In this document: one piece after another, positions 42,401-57,400 of the stretch
Layout: each line of letters starts with the position of its first letter
Position numbering within the stretch: position 1 is the first letter of the stretch
NCBI GenBank assembly: GCA_947568835.1
Contig: OX387608.1
Coordinates: forward strand, 4,936,001 to 5,000,000
Direction: 5' to 3'
DNA: 64,000 nt
Source: Protonemura montana
Taxonomy: Eukaryota; Arthropoda; Insecta; Plecoptera; Nemouridae
The notes under the pieces: model-generated
What the model saw: only the letters and a program-made list of their open reading frames with translations
Told to the model about the DNA's origin: nothing
The model's database searches: none
Translations under genes and position numbers: made by a program

Positions 42401-45400
42401 CGAGAAACAAAGTCCTACTTATGATTGATTGATTGTTGGAGTTCAACGACATACTGTTTTGACATCTGGCCTTGTTGCACTGGTCTAATGACCTAACCTA
42501 ACCTAGTCTTAGGCCTGCAAACCTCTTACAAGTAAGCAAACTTAGTGAATCCACAAAAAAAAATCTACCAATGGCTCTACAAACCTCAGAAAAAAACAAA
42601 AGAAAAGATTAAACAAACTCGACAAGCTCTACAGTGGTGCAAACTAAGCGTTGTGGTACGCGAGCAGGCCCCTTTCGAGCATCGGGAGGCTTACAAGACT
42701 CATGTTGAGCGTCAGACCGGACTGTGGTTTGTGCACGAGATCAAAGTCTGCGCACTGGGCGCTTCGTACGCCAGCTGCGTTGACAACTTCGACCTCCTCG
42801 CTGCCAAACTTGGTGAACAGCATGTACTCTTCCAGCGGCTTCATGACGTGGTGGTTCACCTCGACAACGACGTCTGGGCAGGGAGAAAACATTCGGTACA
42901 GCAGACACAAAAATTAGATCACAAAGCAAGACAGATCATAGAAGCTCTGATATTAAAGGTTCTCAGGGTCAGCTAATTCAGAAAACATCTTAACAGATTT
43001 AAAGCGGACGTTTAATTCTGGGTATGTTGTTATCCTAATTGCCTTCCAGCTCGTCATGTATAAAACAAAGTTCGAGTAATGTTTTAAGTAATGTTTCTGA
43101 GTCACTCACTGGACAGACACCCGCTGTAGCTCTTGTAGGCAACGAATCGTGGGTCGGCAGAGTTGAAGCCTCCAACTTGCACCTGGTTGGCCCCGAGTTC
43201 TCCTACCTTGACGTCGGTCATGCTCATCACTGGGATCAACTCGAGGGGGACTTCCTCCCGGTCGATCTGCAAGCAAAGCCAGGACCTTCAGAAAAAACCG
43301 GTATCTCCCTATGAGGAATGCTCACTGGCGAATCAGATCATGCTCAGATCTTAAGCAAATATTAAAGAAATATTTTTATAAAAAATTTATATATTTTGCG
43401 GTGATGGCAACACAATATTTTAAAATAAAATAAAACGCATACCAGCCAGCTAGCTCGGGTTTTCTGAGTGGCTCGCTAAGAACCTAACTGTTCGTTAACT
43501 TGTTAGTTGCTTGGCAACGGCCAATCAGAGGATCTATTTTGTTTGTTAATGGTCTGTTTATTACTTAAATGCCACTGGAAAACCGGGACTTAATCCATTT
43601 TCTAGCGATGATATCTTGGAATGTAATGTCCACATTAATATGGATGTTTCTGCATACTCAATTTAACGAAACCTACTAAATCAATAAGATTGCACAGTTT
43701 GAAATATGAGTAAAAAATAAATATCAAAATTAGAGCAAACCCCTAGTAACCGGTTGTTTTTGCAATGATCTCCGTCAACTCACGAGTAGAACTGCCGAGT
43801 CGTTAGTTCTCTGGTAGTACACGGAATGTCGTGCTCCGTTGAGGAAGTGCCTGTCCTTGATGGTAGCACCCATCGAGCGCTGATCCACTCCACCGTCTCG
43901 GTCCTCCTCGAAGACGAGGTACCCCTCGCCAGTTAGCGCCACCAGAAGGTAGTAGCTGCTCCTGTGAGATCCAATTTCAATGTTTTTTTAATTAAAAACT
44001 TAGGATACACACACGGATTAATTCGGAGGTTGCTAATATGTACATTTGGAATTGAATGAATGATTGATCGATTATTTGTACATATACATTTGGATAGCTA
44101 GCTATCACTAATTAGCTTTAACTGCACACTGTCAGGTAACAGTTAGGTTTTGCCAAGAATTGTGCTGAAATCATCATGAAGAATTCATCATGAAGGTTAC
44201 TAATAATATGGGGCAGCTGCCAAAACATCTCTTTATCCTTTCCAATTGACCATTTCTACTTTGATGCGTTACGTTTCCTTAATTTATCTTCCCAAGTTGA
44301 CTATTTTACATTTTTAAAGAAAAATAATAAAAATCTACAAATTGCTTGTAAAATATGTATACAAATTTTTGAAAGACTTAAATATCTGTTTTGATCGTAA
44401 TTTGTGGAGAATTAAAAAAGTTACTTTTCATAAATGTACTTTGATTTGCTTTAAAAGCTGAAAATTTGTAGACCAGATGGTTGCTCCCTTACGAGTCGCT
44501 CTTCCAAAATCATAAAATGTGACGAACACAAAAATTCAAATGAAGGTGAGTGATTGGCCGGGAGAGCGGTTTCCTTACGAGCTGTCAGTTTGCAGAAGTA
44601 GCAGCACGGTACGATGCTGTCGGTGATCCGAACTGGAGAAAGCCAGCTGCACTTTCACCTGGTTCACCGGGCTGTCCAGGAGGTACTTTCTCCTCAACAC
44701 AGACTCCCCTCCAAAGTCGGCACCTTTCTCTGTCGGTCACCGAAAAACCTTGTCATAAGTAAGAAAATCGGCGACCTATTCGATCATAAGCAACCAATTA
44801 CACTTTTAAACAAAGTGCCGTTTGAAATGAAATCAAACTTTAAAACGCTTCTGGCCAAGTTGTTGTCAATTGATTTGTAATGAATGAGTCTGTGATTTCC
44901 CTCGCCATTCATTGACTCACCCGTCGCGCAGAGCTCTCCGTAGTACGACGTGTGCTTGCAGTCGCACGAACTCTCCCCCTTCGCAAAGTCCTCGATGCAG
45001 ATGCCCTGATTCTTGCACGGGACCTCGTCACACTTCATTCGACAGCCTGAACGAACGCCCCCAGGGTCTGAGAAGAACGTTACACTCTCAGTCAAGTTAA
45101 GTTACAGCTTTTTATTATTTATTTAATTTGTCTTTCATCTGGTACATTAACAAAAAAGTATGGTATTTAACTAGATATCAGGAGAGAGAAACCTCCACCA
45201 AGTTTTGAAAGTTGTCTCAAATTATGTATGTATAACATTCTCATTTGTACAATTGAAAAACATTTTAAACAACAAAACACTTAATAACAATTTAAAATAA
45301 TACAAGATCAAAATTGATTACACCCCAAGGGAATTTACTTTAGGAAAATTCAAATAGGCAACCTTAAAATCATGTCATTTTTAAATGCTTGCTTTTCAAA

Positions 45401-48400
45401 TTTCAAAACTAGAAGGAGGTTTGTTTTCTATCTATATTTAGTTAGGCACCTTGCTCTTTTCAAAATGTACTGGTTAAAAAAAATAAAAACAACAAACTCT
45501 GCTACCTCAAAGTATGCCAACGTAAGAAACCAAGGAAATTAGCAACATTTCATGTGGCGAGCAGCTTACCAGGACTGACGGCAAACTGCATCTGAGCTTC
45601 GAGATTGACAACGTGGTCTCCGATTTTGAGCCCGCGAATGCAGCCGACGTATCCATCGAGAGCCAGAGCTTCGGGCCCTACGATGAGATTCGCAGTGTCG
45701 TAGCCGCCGATGTTTGTCTGGAAGTACTCTGTGGGGGGCGCAGGTGGTCGCTGGGGCGCCAGCACCTCTGGAACAAACACCAACGTTTACGCATGTTACG
45801 CCGTTTTATTAACTATACTGTCGTTGACTGTATAGGTTATAGTTCGAAAAAAAAGGTTATTCAAACTACTCATAACTAACAACCAACCGAACAGACTAGT
45901 TGTCAACAAACATTTATTGTTTTGGCACTTTAATGTTTCCATTTCAAAATTATAACACATGAACTAATTAATAACCGCCGAGTGATTTCCAGGGCAATCC
46001 CAATTAAACATCACTATTTCATCACTCAAAACTGCAGTTAATTTATGTTGAATTCAACGTTGGATATTTAAGATTCAATGCCAAACACCCTAAGCACCCT
46101 TGGCTTCCTGGTACTTACCTAGCTCTGGGTTGGACCACGGCTTGTTAGCGTATTGCGTGAGGAGCAAGACGGGTACGGCGAGAGAGTTTTTCTTCTCGTT
46201 GACGTGGACCACGGTCTCGCCCGCCTTGCGGATGATCGCGATCTGCACCGACTTGCCGCTGTTCAGACCTACAGTTTAAAAACACAGAGATGCTTGATTG
46301 CGTGATGGTTGCGTGAAACTCTGTCTCCTGAAGATGGCGAGTTGTGCCTCGCTGAAACGTCCAGACTTTTGGCCATTTTTAGGGCCGCAAACCTTTTCAA
46401 ACTAGAGCACAACCGGCACATCAAAACAACAGAAGTGCTTATTGCTTATGGCATCGAGATGCTGGAATTCAGTTTGGTTCTTTGGTCTGCCGAGAAAAAC
46501 TGATTACAAAGTAAGCAAAATTCCTGTATTGCAAGAGTCTTGATTTCTTTGGGACTGGATGCAAAAAGCAGAGTGTAAGCTCGACCCCCATAAATCTTGG
46601 GGTCAAATCGTTATCATCATGGTAAAAACCACTGAAAATCTGTAAGATAATAGCTAAACTCTGAGCTTGAGGTTAAATTTAAACTCTGCTTTGAGATTCT
46701 GGCCCCAGGTGTTTCTAATGTGGTACTTCAATCCTTCAAGTAATGGATGGAAAGAGAAAAACTTACTAAAAATGCACAACTATACAAGGAAACAAGTTCG
46801 GGACTTCCCGGCTGACAAAGGAGAGTCACGAGTTCATTTCTCGATTCACTTGGCCATTTTTTCCAGCTTCCCTCCTGTTCCAAATACCTGGAAACTCGAC
46901 GGCAATGCTCTTGATTTCGTTGCCAACGTTGAAAGCAAAGACGACAGTGCGTCCGTCGCGGATGTATATCTGCACGAAGTTATTGAGGTTATCGTTGGCG
47001 TAGATGACGAGGGCGTCTGTTGAGTACGTGCGTAGATTCACGAGGATGTCCTCGTTGAGCAGGTGTTTCAAGAACTGCTTCTCCTCATCAGTCACGTCGC
47101 CGAGGTAGTTGCGTTTGATGTACGCGTCGGGCGCGACAAACGTCATTGCGTCTGAGTTGATGTCTGCGGAGAGACGGAGAATTTGAGGATTTCTCAGAGT
47201 GACTGAGTCGTTATTTTACGAGCTGATGTGTGTGTGAAACCCAAAACATTTGTATTTAAACGTCTATATTTTTATTAAACCCATGAGGAAATGGATTATT
47301 ACAATTAATTGTTTCATTTAGCTGTATCTCAATTACCTGTAAGGCTTGTATTTTTTAACCTTGACAAAGTAGCTTAAAACTGAAGAACACCAACTCATTA
47401 TAATTTTGCAAAGATTCACAACTAACCTCCTAGAACTAAGTATGTTTAAAAAAACTATTGGCAAAAGAGCTTTTTAGTTACAAAATTTGTCATATTAAGG
47501 GAACTGAGAAAAAAAACACAAATATCCATAATACAATTTGCAGAAACACATCTTTGGGGAAAGAAAACAGATAAAGACACTTGAAAAGTTTCCCCGAAAC
47601 CCATTGCCACTCACTGGTTTCGCAGTACGTTCCTACGTGCGCCCACGGGTTCTCGCACACGCATTGGAATGTGCTCCACAGTTCCGTGCACTGCGCCCCG
47701 TTCTTACAAGGACTGGGATCACACGATGGCTTGCAGTCCTTGATGATCTCCGACAGGTGGACGCTCATGTACGAGTATATGTCCAGAATCTCGCCGTTGA
47801 CCACCAGACCGCGGAAGCAGCCGATGAGTCCTTGACGCACGGAACTGTTGGCCAGCAGATCTCTGTAGGGATGAAACGAAGGTTGTTTTTAGCTAAGTCC
47901 GTATATGAAGTACAGTGGCATATGTTGGGTATGGTTGCGGTCACAACTACAAAAATTGTAAGAAGTGCCCTTATAAATCTCTTGCGACTAATAAAGGAGA
48001 CACTTGTCATGAAAGGATGTCTAGAAAATGTGTATTTTAAATGAACCATCAAGCTACAGAAAAATTTATTTTCCCAAGTTCATGCAATTATTTTAATTTG
48101 TGTATTTTACAATGTTATTATTGGGTTTAAAGGCTTTCCTTTCAATAAGCTGACATAGAATCATACATGAGGGCAAAGAAAAAAGATTTAGGTCTTAATC
48201 TTAAACCTTTAAAACCTTTAAAATCTTAAAATTTAAACCTAAATCTTTTTCTATGTGTAGGGAATAATTGTTTAAAGTTGGAATTTGTAACAGTGAAATT
48301 AGTAGTGGTACAAGTCAGTTAGACAGCAAAACAGCACAACTAAATGGTTGCTCTTCATTGTACAAGCTTTATGCATACAGTCCATGCTGTCAATATGCAA

Positions 48401-51400
48401 CATTATTGTACCGTCAGAGTCAGTTTTCCGGTCAGCCAACTCACTCTGTGGCTCCGCCGATAAACATGCTGCCTTCGAAAGGTCCAAACTCCTGGTCGGG
48501 CAGCAGTTCGACCATCTCGTAATCTGTGTTGATCATGAAGCGTACATGGTGCTCGTTGTAGTCGATCCAGATCTTCTGCCACTCGCCGCCGTTGAGTTTC
48601 CGCTGCGACTTGATCTGCAGTTCTCGCGTTCCACCGTTGTTCAGCGTGAAGTTGAACGTCAGGTGGAAGTCTGCAACCGTATAAGCAGTCTGGTTTCAGC
48701 TATAAAATTAGGTAACATATCTAAGTCTGATAGATGGTTCTTTGGAACACTTCGCATAAAGTGTTATTCTGTTTGGTCCTGGCATGGTTTTCTAAAAAAA
48801 GTGGGTTATGATGGCTTTTGACAGACCTTCACTTGACTCACAATTCTGAAAGTACTAGTCAAAGATCGTACTAGTTTCTATCATTTGAAAGTATAAAAAG
48901 TCGTTTTATTTTCGTATAGTTGTGAATTTTCTTTGCAAGCAGAGTAAACAAGGAAACAAATCAGCAAAAATGTGAAATGATGGAATTTTCTAGATTATTT
49001 GATGGTAAGCTAGTTCTTTGAAACCGAAACTGAAACTTAAACTCTAGGCCAGAAACAAACATTTTACCTAAAATAGTTGTGCAATTAACCTTTTTTTTTC
49101 TATAAAGATGACAATTTATATTTAATACTTTGGTCAGCCAAGCCTAAACCGGTGACAACCTGTCGAACACTGTCTCATTTTGCAGATTCCTAGCAATGTG
49201 AATTGACAACTTGGACTCACCGCTGGTAAGAGCTACCATGAACGACGGGTGGTGAGGCCGAATTGGTGGCTGATAAAGCAGTATTGCCTGCTTGCCCGTC
49301 GTCCTGAAGCTGAACGAGATGTCTCCCTTACGCCAACCGGGCACTTCGATGTACGACTGGCTGGACGTGAATGTCACCACATACTGCTGGGTGTCTGGAA
49401 TGGCAGTTGGAGAATGGTATGTACTGAATATGTTATTTTATTCCTGTTAATGTGCTACAATTATAATGCATTAATTAGGTAAAATCTGGGTCCTGTCCAA
49501 GGATATTCAAATAATACATTTTCAAACATATTCATTTTACTGTCAAAGCTTGGAAGTTTGAATTAGGCACTATGCGTTGGTGTTGAAACACCTATACCTT
49601 TTGACTTTTGCGATAGCATACAAAAACTAAGTTTTAGTCCCAAAAATACAAGCAAGAATCTTAAAGTAGGTGCCATAAGTGTACTGTGTGTACGACTTTT
49701 TTGCTGGGATACATCTTTTGGGTGTTTATTATGCTCGTGAAAAGTAACTATTCGTGGAAAAATAGGAAATTCGTTACTTTCTCGATCGCCCCAAACTCAC
49801 TCGTTTCGACGCACTCCAAGGGGCCCAAAGTGATCCTGCCCTGAGCGTCAGGACTCATCTCTTTCTGCTGAAGGAACACCATTTGCATGATGCCCAAACT
49901 CTCCGGGGTCGTGTAGTAGCCTTCGTCCGAGTGCCATTTTCCCTCGGAGATGTCGCAATTGCATCTGCGAAATCGGTGAAAAAGTTTAAAACTCAGTGCG
50001 GGTGATATTGCAAACAATTTAATTGCGCTTTGAAAGGAGAATCTGTACAATTTTTTCAAAAAGTATGCACCTGATAAAGAAAATATATTTGCTCCCAACA
50101 AGTAGCTATGGGTCACAAAGAAAAGTCCAAAAAAATCCACCTATGTTTCAAAATGAAAATGGAAAACCAGACGGTATTGACTAGACTTCTACCATTTACT
50201 AATAACCAACGTGAAAGTTGTATTAAAATTCAGCTCGATATGTCTACGTAGTTGGGTATTGCCCAAACCACTGGGAACATATCAAAAATTATGTTAACAA
50301 TTTCATCCAATCTTGGATCTTATGATGGTCTCTTGACCCAGCTGAAAGAATACATTTGTTTAAGTAACTTAAACAAAATTCTCCAGCTCTAAGGGTGGAT
50401 TTTGAGATTTTGCTTCATTATTGTCAATCCTTACATTTGATCTAGTGCAACTATCAGCAACAATAGCAGATATCGATCGAGAAGTAGTTATCGACAAGAA
50501 GTTGTGGTTTCCTCTCTTTACTTCAAGGCTCTGCTAGGTTTATTAGGTATTTGTTAAAACACCAAACATTAAATATTCAACCTAGCCAGTGGACCCACCT
50601 CTGACTAGGATTAAGACAAGTTCGATTGAGCGCGCATGGACAAGCCCCTCGTTTGACATTGCCGATGTAGTCAACGATGTCGTTGGTAGCCGAAGAGATG
50701 AACCAAGTGGCAGAGTGTAGGTCAAGCGGAGCCTTGTAGCAGTCGTACTTGATGTACTGGCTGCAGTTCAGTGAGTGGGAGATCAGCTCTTGAAGCATCT
50801 CGGCGCTGAACTCACGGTATTTGATGCTGAAGCTAAAGTCTTCCTCGGATGGACTGCGGACGTCCTACGGAAAGAGAAAGTGCCGTTAAGGATAAGCGTT
50901 GTGTCTCTTAGTGGATAAACTAGCCAAGATGGGTGCTTTTAGCTCCTGATCGTAGATGCATTTGGTTTTTTATTGGGATTGAATTCGGTCACCTATTTTT
51001 AATCTTAATTTTTTTATTGTTGTCAAGAACTGATTTATTGTTGGATGTTGCTGGTTAAGGAAGGACATTAAGATCAACGCTGGAGTCTGACAAAGTAAAA
51101 TAAAAAATATCTTCCATGTTGGCACTTACATTTTGCATAAAAATGACTCATTTACTATTTTGACAAAATCTGTGTGGGTATGCGCTATGGTCTGTCAATC
51201 TACAAAAGTTTGCAAATGTGAAATTGCATATAGACCATTAAATTTGAGGCTACATGCATTGAGAAAACTAAAACCAAGCAAGTTGCTAATCGATATCTCT
51301 GCGTTGAGCACGAATGTCTTTTTGCATCGTCCAAGAACAGGAGTGAGGACAGGAGTAGGCTACGTGCTGGCACCTGATTTCCCCTCCTCCCTCCTTGGTT

Positions 51401-54400
51401 AGGTTAGGTTCAGCATTAACCTCATTATCAACCACTCATTAACCGACGCCATTAGACCAGTGCTGTGTGACACGTTGTCAAAATAGTGCGTCGTTAAACA
51501 CAATAATTAATCAATCAATCAATCCAAGAATAAGAATTAACATGGATCCCCGAAAGGACGATAAAGTCGGCGAGTGCGAATAGCGAATCAGCCGCAAGTG
51601 GCCAGCTTAATCTTCATTATAAGCATTCTTTATAGAAAATACTTTGCACATTTCAAAAATAATATTTTACGACCAGCTTACTATTTGACTCGGCAAGTTG
51701 TGTTCGACAATTGTCTTGGTGGACTCCTCGAACGATTGGAACTCGCACTTGACGTGTGCAGGCGGGAACGGGCCGTTCCCGTCGATGTCGATCAGGTACA
51801 CGTCCGGTTTGGTGTACCCCAGCAGCGCGAGTTCTTCGCATGTCTTGCGGAACTCGGCTGACAGCGAAAAAAAACCCACGGTTAGACTTCTCTATTTGAT
51901 CGATAAAACCACTGGAAGCAACGTAAGTCTGTAACTTGTCTCTTGGAAGCTGATAATGAGAGAGTCCATCGTATTCTTGATACCTATGTCTACTTTTTCT
52001 AACCACAGCGTTCGTTTTCCAAAAAAAGTCTTTTGAACTCTGTATTGACAAAAGTATAGATCTTGCCCTGTCTTTTTAAGGGAGATGATTAAAACAGACA
52101 GCGTTTTGGATCCAAAAACTGCCCCAACTGTAAATGACATTCCATATTGCATTAATCAGAACTACTTCACTAGTTCATCTGCTCTGGTTGTAATGAATTT
52201 TCATAAATTCTAGCAATTTATTTGTTTAATCTTTTGATAGCGGTGGCATATGTAGGTCAAGTGCGTATGTAAGTAATAACAGTTTAAGAGCATGTATGTC
52301 TGGCATTCGAGAGATCACAGATTCGACCCTGACCCGGAAATCCTGGTTCGGAAAAAGTGCTGGTCATATTGTTATCTCCTCTTATCCCCTGACTACACAT
52401 GGACAACAGGCTCCCCTTGACGAGGGATTAAAGTTAGCTGTTCACCTCACCAAAGTGGCAGCTGTTTCCGATGTAGCCGGTACCACTGCAGTCACACAGT
52501 ATCTTCTCGTCTTTGACCGAACACTTGCCGCCGTGCTCGCACGTGTTGGGTCGCGAACACGGGTCCACCAGTACGCAGTTGTCCAACGAGACCTGCGAAC
52601 AAAGCCGCGTGTGGTTGAAAGACTTAACGCTTTTACCTAAGTACTTTTTATGACTGAACAGTTTGGAGTAATTAGTAAGGATCAGTAGGTTAAGTAAGAT
52701 TACCAATACTGCGATGAGTTAGGGATTGGATGATCTGAAAATTAAATAGTATGGAGCATTTAGTACGGTTACCAAAGTTAAGCAACACTGTCCTGGTTTA
52801 GGTACGGGATGGGTGTCCATCAAACACACGATGGACGTGATGGTTATCTTTTCGGGTTCTCAACATTGAAACCTCTCCGCAGCGCAGGTTTGTAAATACA
52901 CTTAGTTTTTTGTTTGAATCATTCCTACTAAGAAGGGAAATGTGGCCTTTGATGCTCTTTGCACCAAAAATTTGCAGAACGTGCCGTTTCTCCTTAATTC
53001 GGGTGGCCGGTGCTCCCAAATTTGCATATCTTAGCAGTGACCAGCATAGAATTCCACCATATCTTACATAGTTCCGACCCTTGTAAATATTCCAACCCCA
53101 AACAAAGTCCCCGGATAGTTACCTCCCCGACGGAGTGGTTCGACCGAACGACTGCTCGCGGTTCAACGCGGATTCCGTTGATAGAAATGTCTCTCATGCA
53201 TCCAACCAGCCCCGACCTGGAACGCAGACCCAACGCCAGCGAGATGTTGTTTCCAGGCTGGAAGTGGAGGTGGTGAACTTCGGCGCTCTTGTACCGGTGG
53301 TCAACGCTTAGCTTGATGGTTTCATTGGCATACGACAGCTCCACCTAGATTTACAGAGGTTAGGCGTTTTAGTGGCTAAGAGGCGTGGATTTGGGTGATT
53401 TCGCTAAGCACTATTAGCAGAAGCTACTTTCACAGATATAACATATTCAAAGAAGAAGCATCTGATAATATTTGAAAATTCTTTTCTCAGCGCGTTAGCA
53501 ATTAGCATAGCAGTCGAAATTGAGAGAAAATATTTCGCTTGAAAGAACTGGCATGGAGGCTTTTCGAAGGGGTGTGCGAAATTCGCTCTCGTTTGAAAAA
53601 TAATAAACTTAGAGCTTTGGGGTTTTTTGCATTTTCAAGATCAAAACTTAATGAGACCTGGACGTTTAAGCGATTTTTTAATTATTTTTTTGTCAGACAA
53701 GAATAAATTTCAAATAATGCCAATAATCGAAAAGGCCTACACTATTTTAGCTTGTAGACAAATGGGATATTTCAAGAATTTTCTGAACTTTTTGTGGTAA
53801 TTTGAATCTAAGATTGATTATGTGTGGCTGTAGTTTTTCTTGCATACCTTGTGCCAACTTGAATGTGTCTCGAACTTGACCGTGGTGAGGTGGGTGATGT
53901 TCTTGGTGCTGTCCGGCACCAGCTCGAATCGGATCTCGTCATTCACTACTCTAAGCTCCCAGAAGCCCCGTCCCGTGTCGGTGGTGACCTCAGAAGAGGC
54001 CAGGATAGCCATCGGTCGACTGCTCCTGAGGATTGAGAGTAGCACAGCGAGGCTTTAGAGTTGAATTGTACTTACAATTTAAAATGTGGATCTAAGTAAC
54101 AAAATCTGATATTCCGAGACTTAAAGATGGCACCAAGTGTAAACCTTGCGGGCATAAAATGGAATGCCCTTTGCTTCTCTTGGGTAAATTAGGCTTTGAG
54201 AAAAAAAATGCTAATTCAAAGGTTTTAATTTTTTTTAATTACCTGCTATTTTAAAAGTTACTAAAATCAACAAAAAATCAACAAAAATAGTATAGGTAAG
54301 AGATTTTTTAAAGATTTTTTGATTTTTTAATCAAAAAATTTAAAGACTGGAATGTTTTTTTTTTGGCATTCCACCATTGTTTCAGCATTTGGTGTAAGTG

Positions 54401-57400
54401 AGTTCAACTTAAGGTCACAGGAAGTGCTGAAAATAGCAGGTTCTTATCAAAGAACTGAAACTAGGGGCCACAAAACTTCGTCATCATTACTCTGAGGGTA
54501 AATCTGTCCAATCCAATCAAAACTGTAATCGCAGCCTGCCAATCTGCTTTAAATCCTGAGGTCATACGTCTTGGATTTTGCCCGAGAAGAGTGTTCACCC
54601 AACCTGAATCCGAACGCCATGTCGAAGCTGTCCTGTCGCTTGTTCTCCCACCAAATGTGGGACGACGGGAATGGGAAGGTGATCGGTATCGTCTCGACGT
54701 CAGCCTCGTAGATTTCCGGCTCGAGGACGCCGATGTAGTGCACCTTGGGGTTGGCTTTCTTCAACTCGTAGATCACCGAGATGTCGTTGAAGAACACATA
54801 CTTGAGAGAGCCTAGAGCATACGGGGGGACGTTGTCAAGTAAACATCGGCCATAAAACATACCACATTTGAAGAATCTTGGTAAAGTTTGATTTATGACT
54901 TTTGATTTATTGATAATTGGTGTTTAACGACGCACTGTTTTGACAACTGGCCCTGCAGCACTGGTCTAATGGCGTCGGTGAATGAGCGGATGATTATGAG
55001 GATGATGATGAACCTAACCTAGCTTAGAAGAGAGGAGGGGAAAACTGGTGCCGGCACGTAGCCTACTCATGTCGAATAGCACCAAGGGGATCACCGGCTT
55101 CCGAAGGACGGTACAACGCGAACATCAGGATTCCTCCACAAATCCTTGCTGTCGAGAGGTTGATAAGCAAGGCTAGTGAAGTTGCTGTACTAACTTTCAT
55201 CTCTCCAACCTCTCTCCCGAACAGAACTGGTAATTTTTTTTTTATTTACTTTTTATTGTCCCTTTGATCCGAAGATATAAGACAGTCAAACAATCTCTTT
55301 ACAGATATAAAAAAGCATATGAGATAACATAACAGAAGACAATCACAATGAAATGTTTTTACAAATCAGTTATGTGTTTGATGGTCACCCATCCAATACC
55401 TGACTCAGCGCAGTGTTGCTTAACTTCGGTGATCTCATGAGAACCGGTGTTTTCATGACGCCAAGCCGTTCGGTTTTATAACTTTTAATTTTGATTGATT
55501 GTTTTCCTGTACTTGCATGGTGCAATGAGAATTATTGACTAGAAATAACAAAGAATTATCTTACAAAGAGATGAGTCGTCATATGTTAAAACAATCTCCA
55601 ACACGCTATTTTGTGGACATCTTATAATTTGAGAGCAAAGTTTTTATCTTTTCAATGAAAAACATAGAATTTGGCAGTGCTTATGAGATCCAGGCATGAC
55701 CAATATTTTGTTTTTCCAATTGTGTGGAAAACGTACTAACGAGGTTTTTCACAAATTTCTTTTTCCCATGACCCTTGCGCTGTGGGAATCTCGCCTACAT
55801 AGTTACTCATTAAGGATTCTGTTGAGGAGTAACTAGATTACAAAGAAAATATCAAGCATAAGTCTGGTTTCATTTGAAGAGCAATTCATATGCTATGTAT
55901 TTGAGAGAAGCTTTTCTGTTGTGGTTTGACCCTACTGAATTTCTTGACTTAATTAATAGATAAATCTACTTGTTATTAACATCTTATAATAAGATTTCTA
56001 TTGAATCAATTTTTATTAAAATCTACTTCAATTATAATTACTTCCAAGAGACTTTTTCGCAGTGCCAGAGTGTTTCGGGAACAACCAATGGAGTGAAATG
56101 AGGTGGATGTGAAGCCATGAATGTGTATCCAGCAAATTTTGGAATTCGAAAACCGTCATGACATAAACCCATTACCGTTGAGTGTAGGTTATAGGTAGAG
56201 AAACAACGTCAATGTTACAGTCTCCGCGTGAATGATGGCCGCCAAATGACGACCTTACCGACAAAAATGCAGAGTACCGGAACGTCACGTTAAGTGGAGC
56301 CACTGTCGTATGAAATTTAATTTCAATATTTCTCGTAAGTTACTCGCTTTTTAATATCGTTACGTGTATATCAATCGTTGAGGTAAACATTGATGGAGAT
56401 TTTTGAGCATGAAAAGTCTCGAAAGCGAGTTAACCTACGAGAAATATCGAAATTAAATTTCATACGACAGTGGCTCCACTTAAAGTGATGTTCCGGTACT
56501 CTGTATTTTTGTCGGTAAGGTAGTCATTTTGCGGCCATCTTTCACGCAGAGACTGTAACATTGACGTTGTTTCTCTACCTATAACCTACACTCAACGCTA
56601 TCACCTTATAAGCTTTGAAATTATCTGCTCCCTTACCAGCAAAGTTGTTGTGCGACGCCAACCCGTTCCTATTGGCCAAGTCAGGCCCGCCCCCAATGTA
56701 TATCTCGGGATCGATATACAAGTGATGTCGTTTGCCGGGCAGTTCTAGAAGCTTTGTTTCTTCGTTGAGCACGATGCGGATATCGTGGTTGTGGTGGACG
56801 ATCGTCAGGTTGTTCCAGTAGTTGTTGGTCACGTCGGTGCCGATCGTAGTGTGCAGGGGTCCGTCACCAAAGTCGACCTCCAAAACGATGGTTCTAGGGG
56901 CAGGGAGAGAGGCTGCCAGTTAAATGGTTCAAAGACTCGTGTCAACTTTATTTTACCTAAGCACTAATTTTTTAAATAATAAACTTAGTTGTAAATAGTT
57001 TTTTCAGGAGCTGTCAGTTATCTAAAATTTAATTTGGGCGAGTGAAAGGTGTTTTCTGCTATTCTTAGCAATATAATTGATTGATTTTGGTATAATTTTA
57101 TATCATTATGTCAAATAAATTTAGTCTTCACACGATACAATACTGAGGTTAGTTTTATCAAAATCTCGCCTCCTGGTTGAAGTATTAGTTGAAACTATTG
57201 CCATGACGACTTCACATGCAGTGACATTCAGATGTTTCTGTGAGTTAGAGGTCAAACTTATAGTTAAACATTTTTGTAAAACCTGACCTTCGTATTCAAT
57301 TTTTTTTTGTAAAAAAGTTAATTTTAGAAGCAAAATGTAGACACAATGGTTCATCTTATTTGTGTGTCAGCCCTTATGATGGGCTAGTGTTTATTTTTTC

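Noticed and set aside
48178..48250. Imperfect inverted repeat aaaagatttaggt ... acctaaatctttt
   Set aside because: Low-complexity AT-rich sequence with short stems; chance or an unrecognisable MITE relic.
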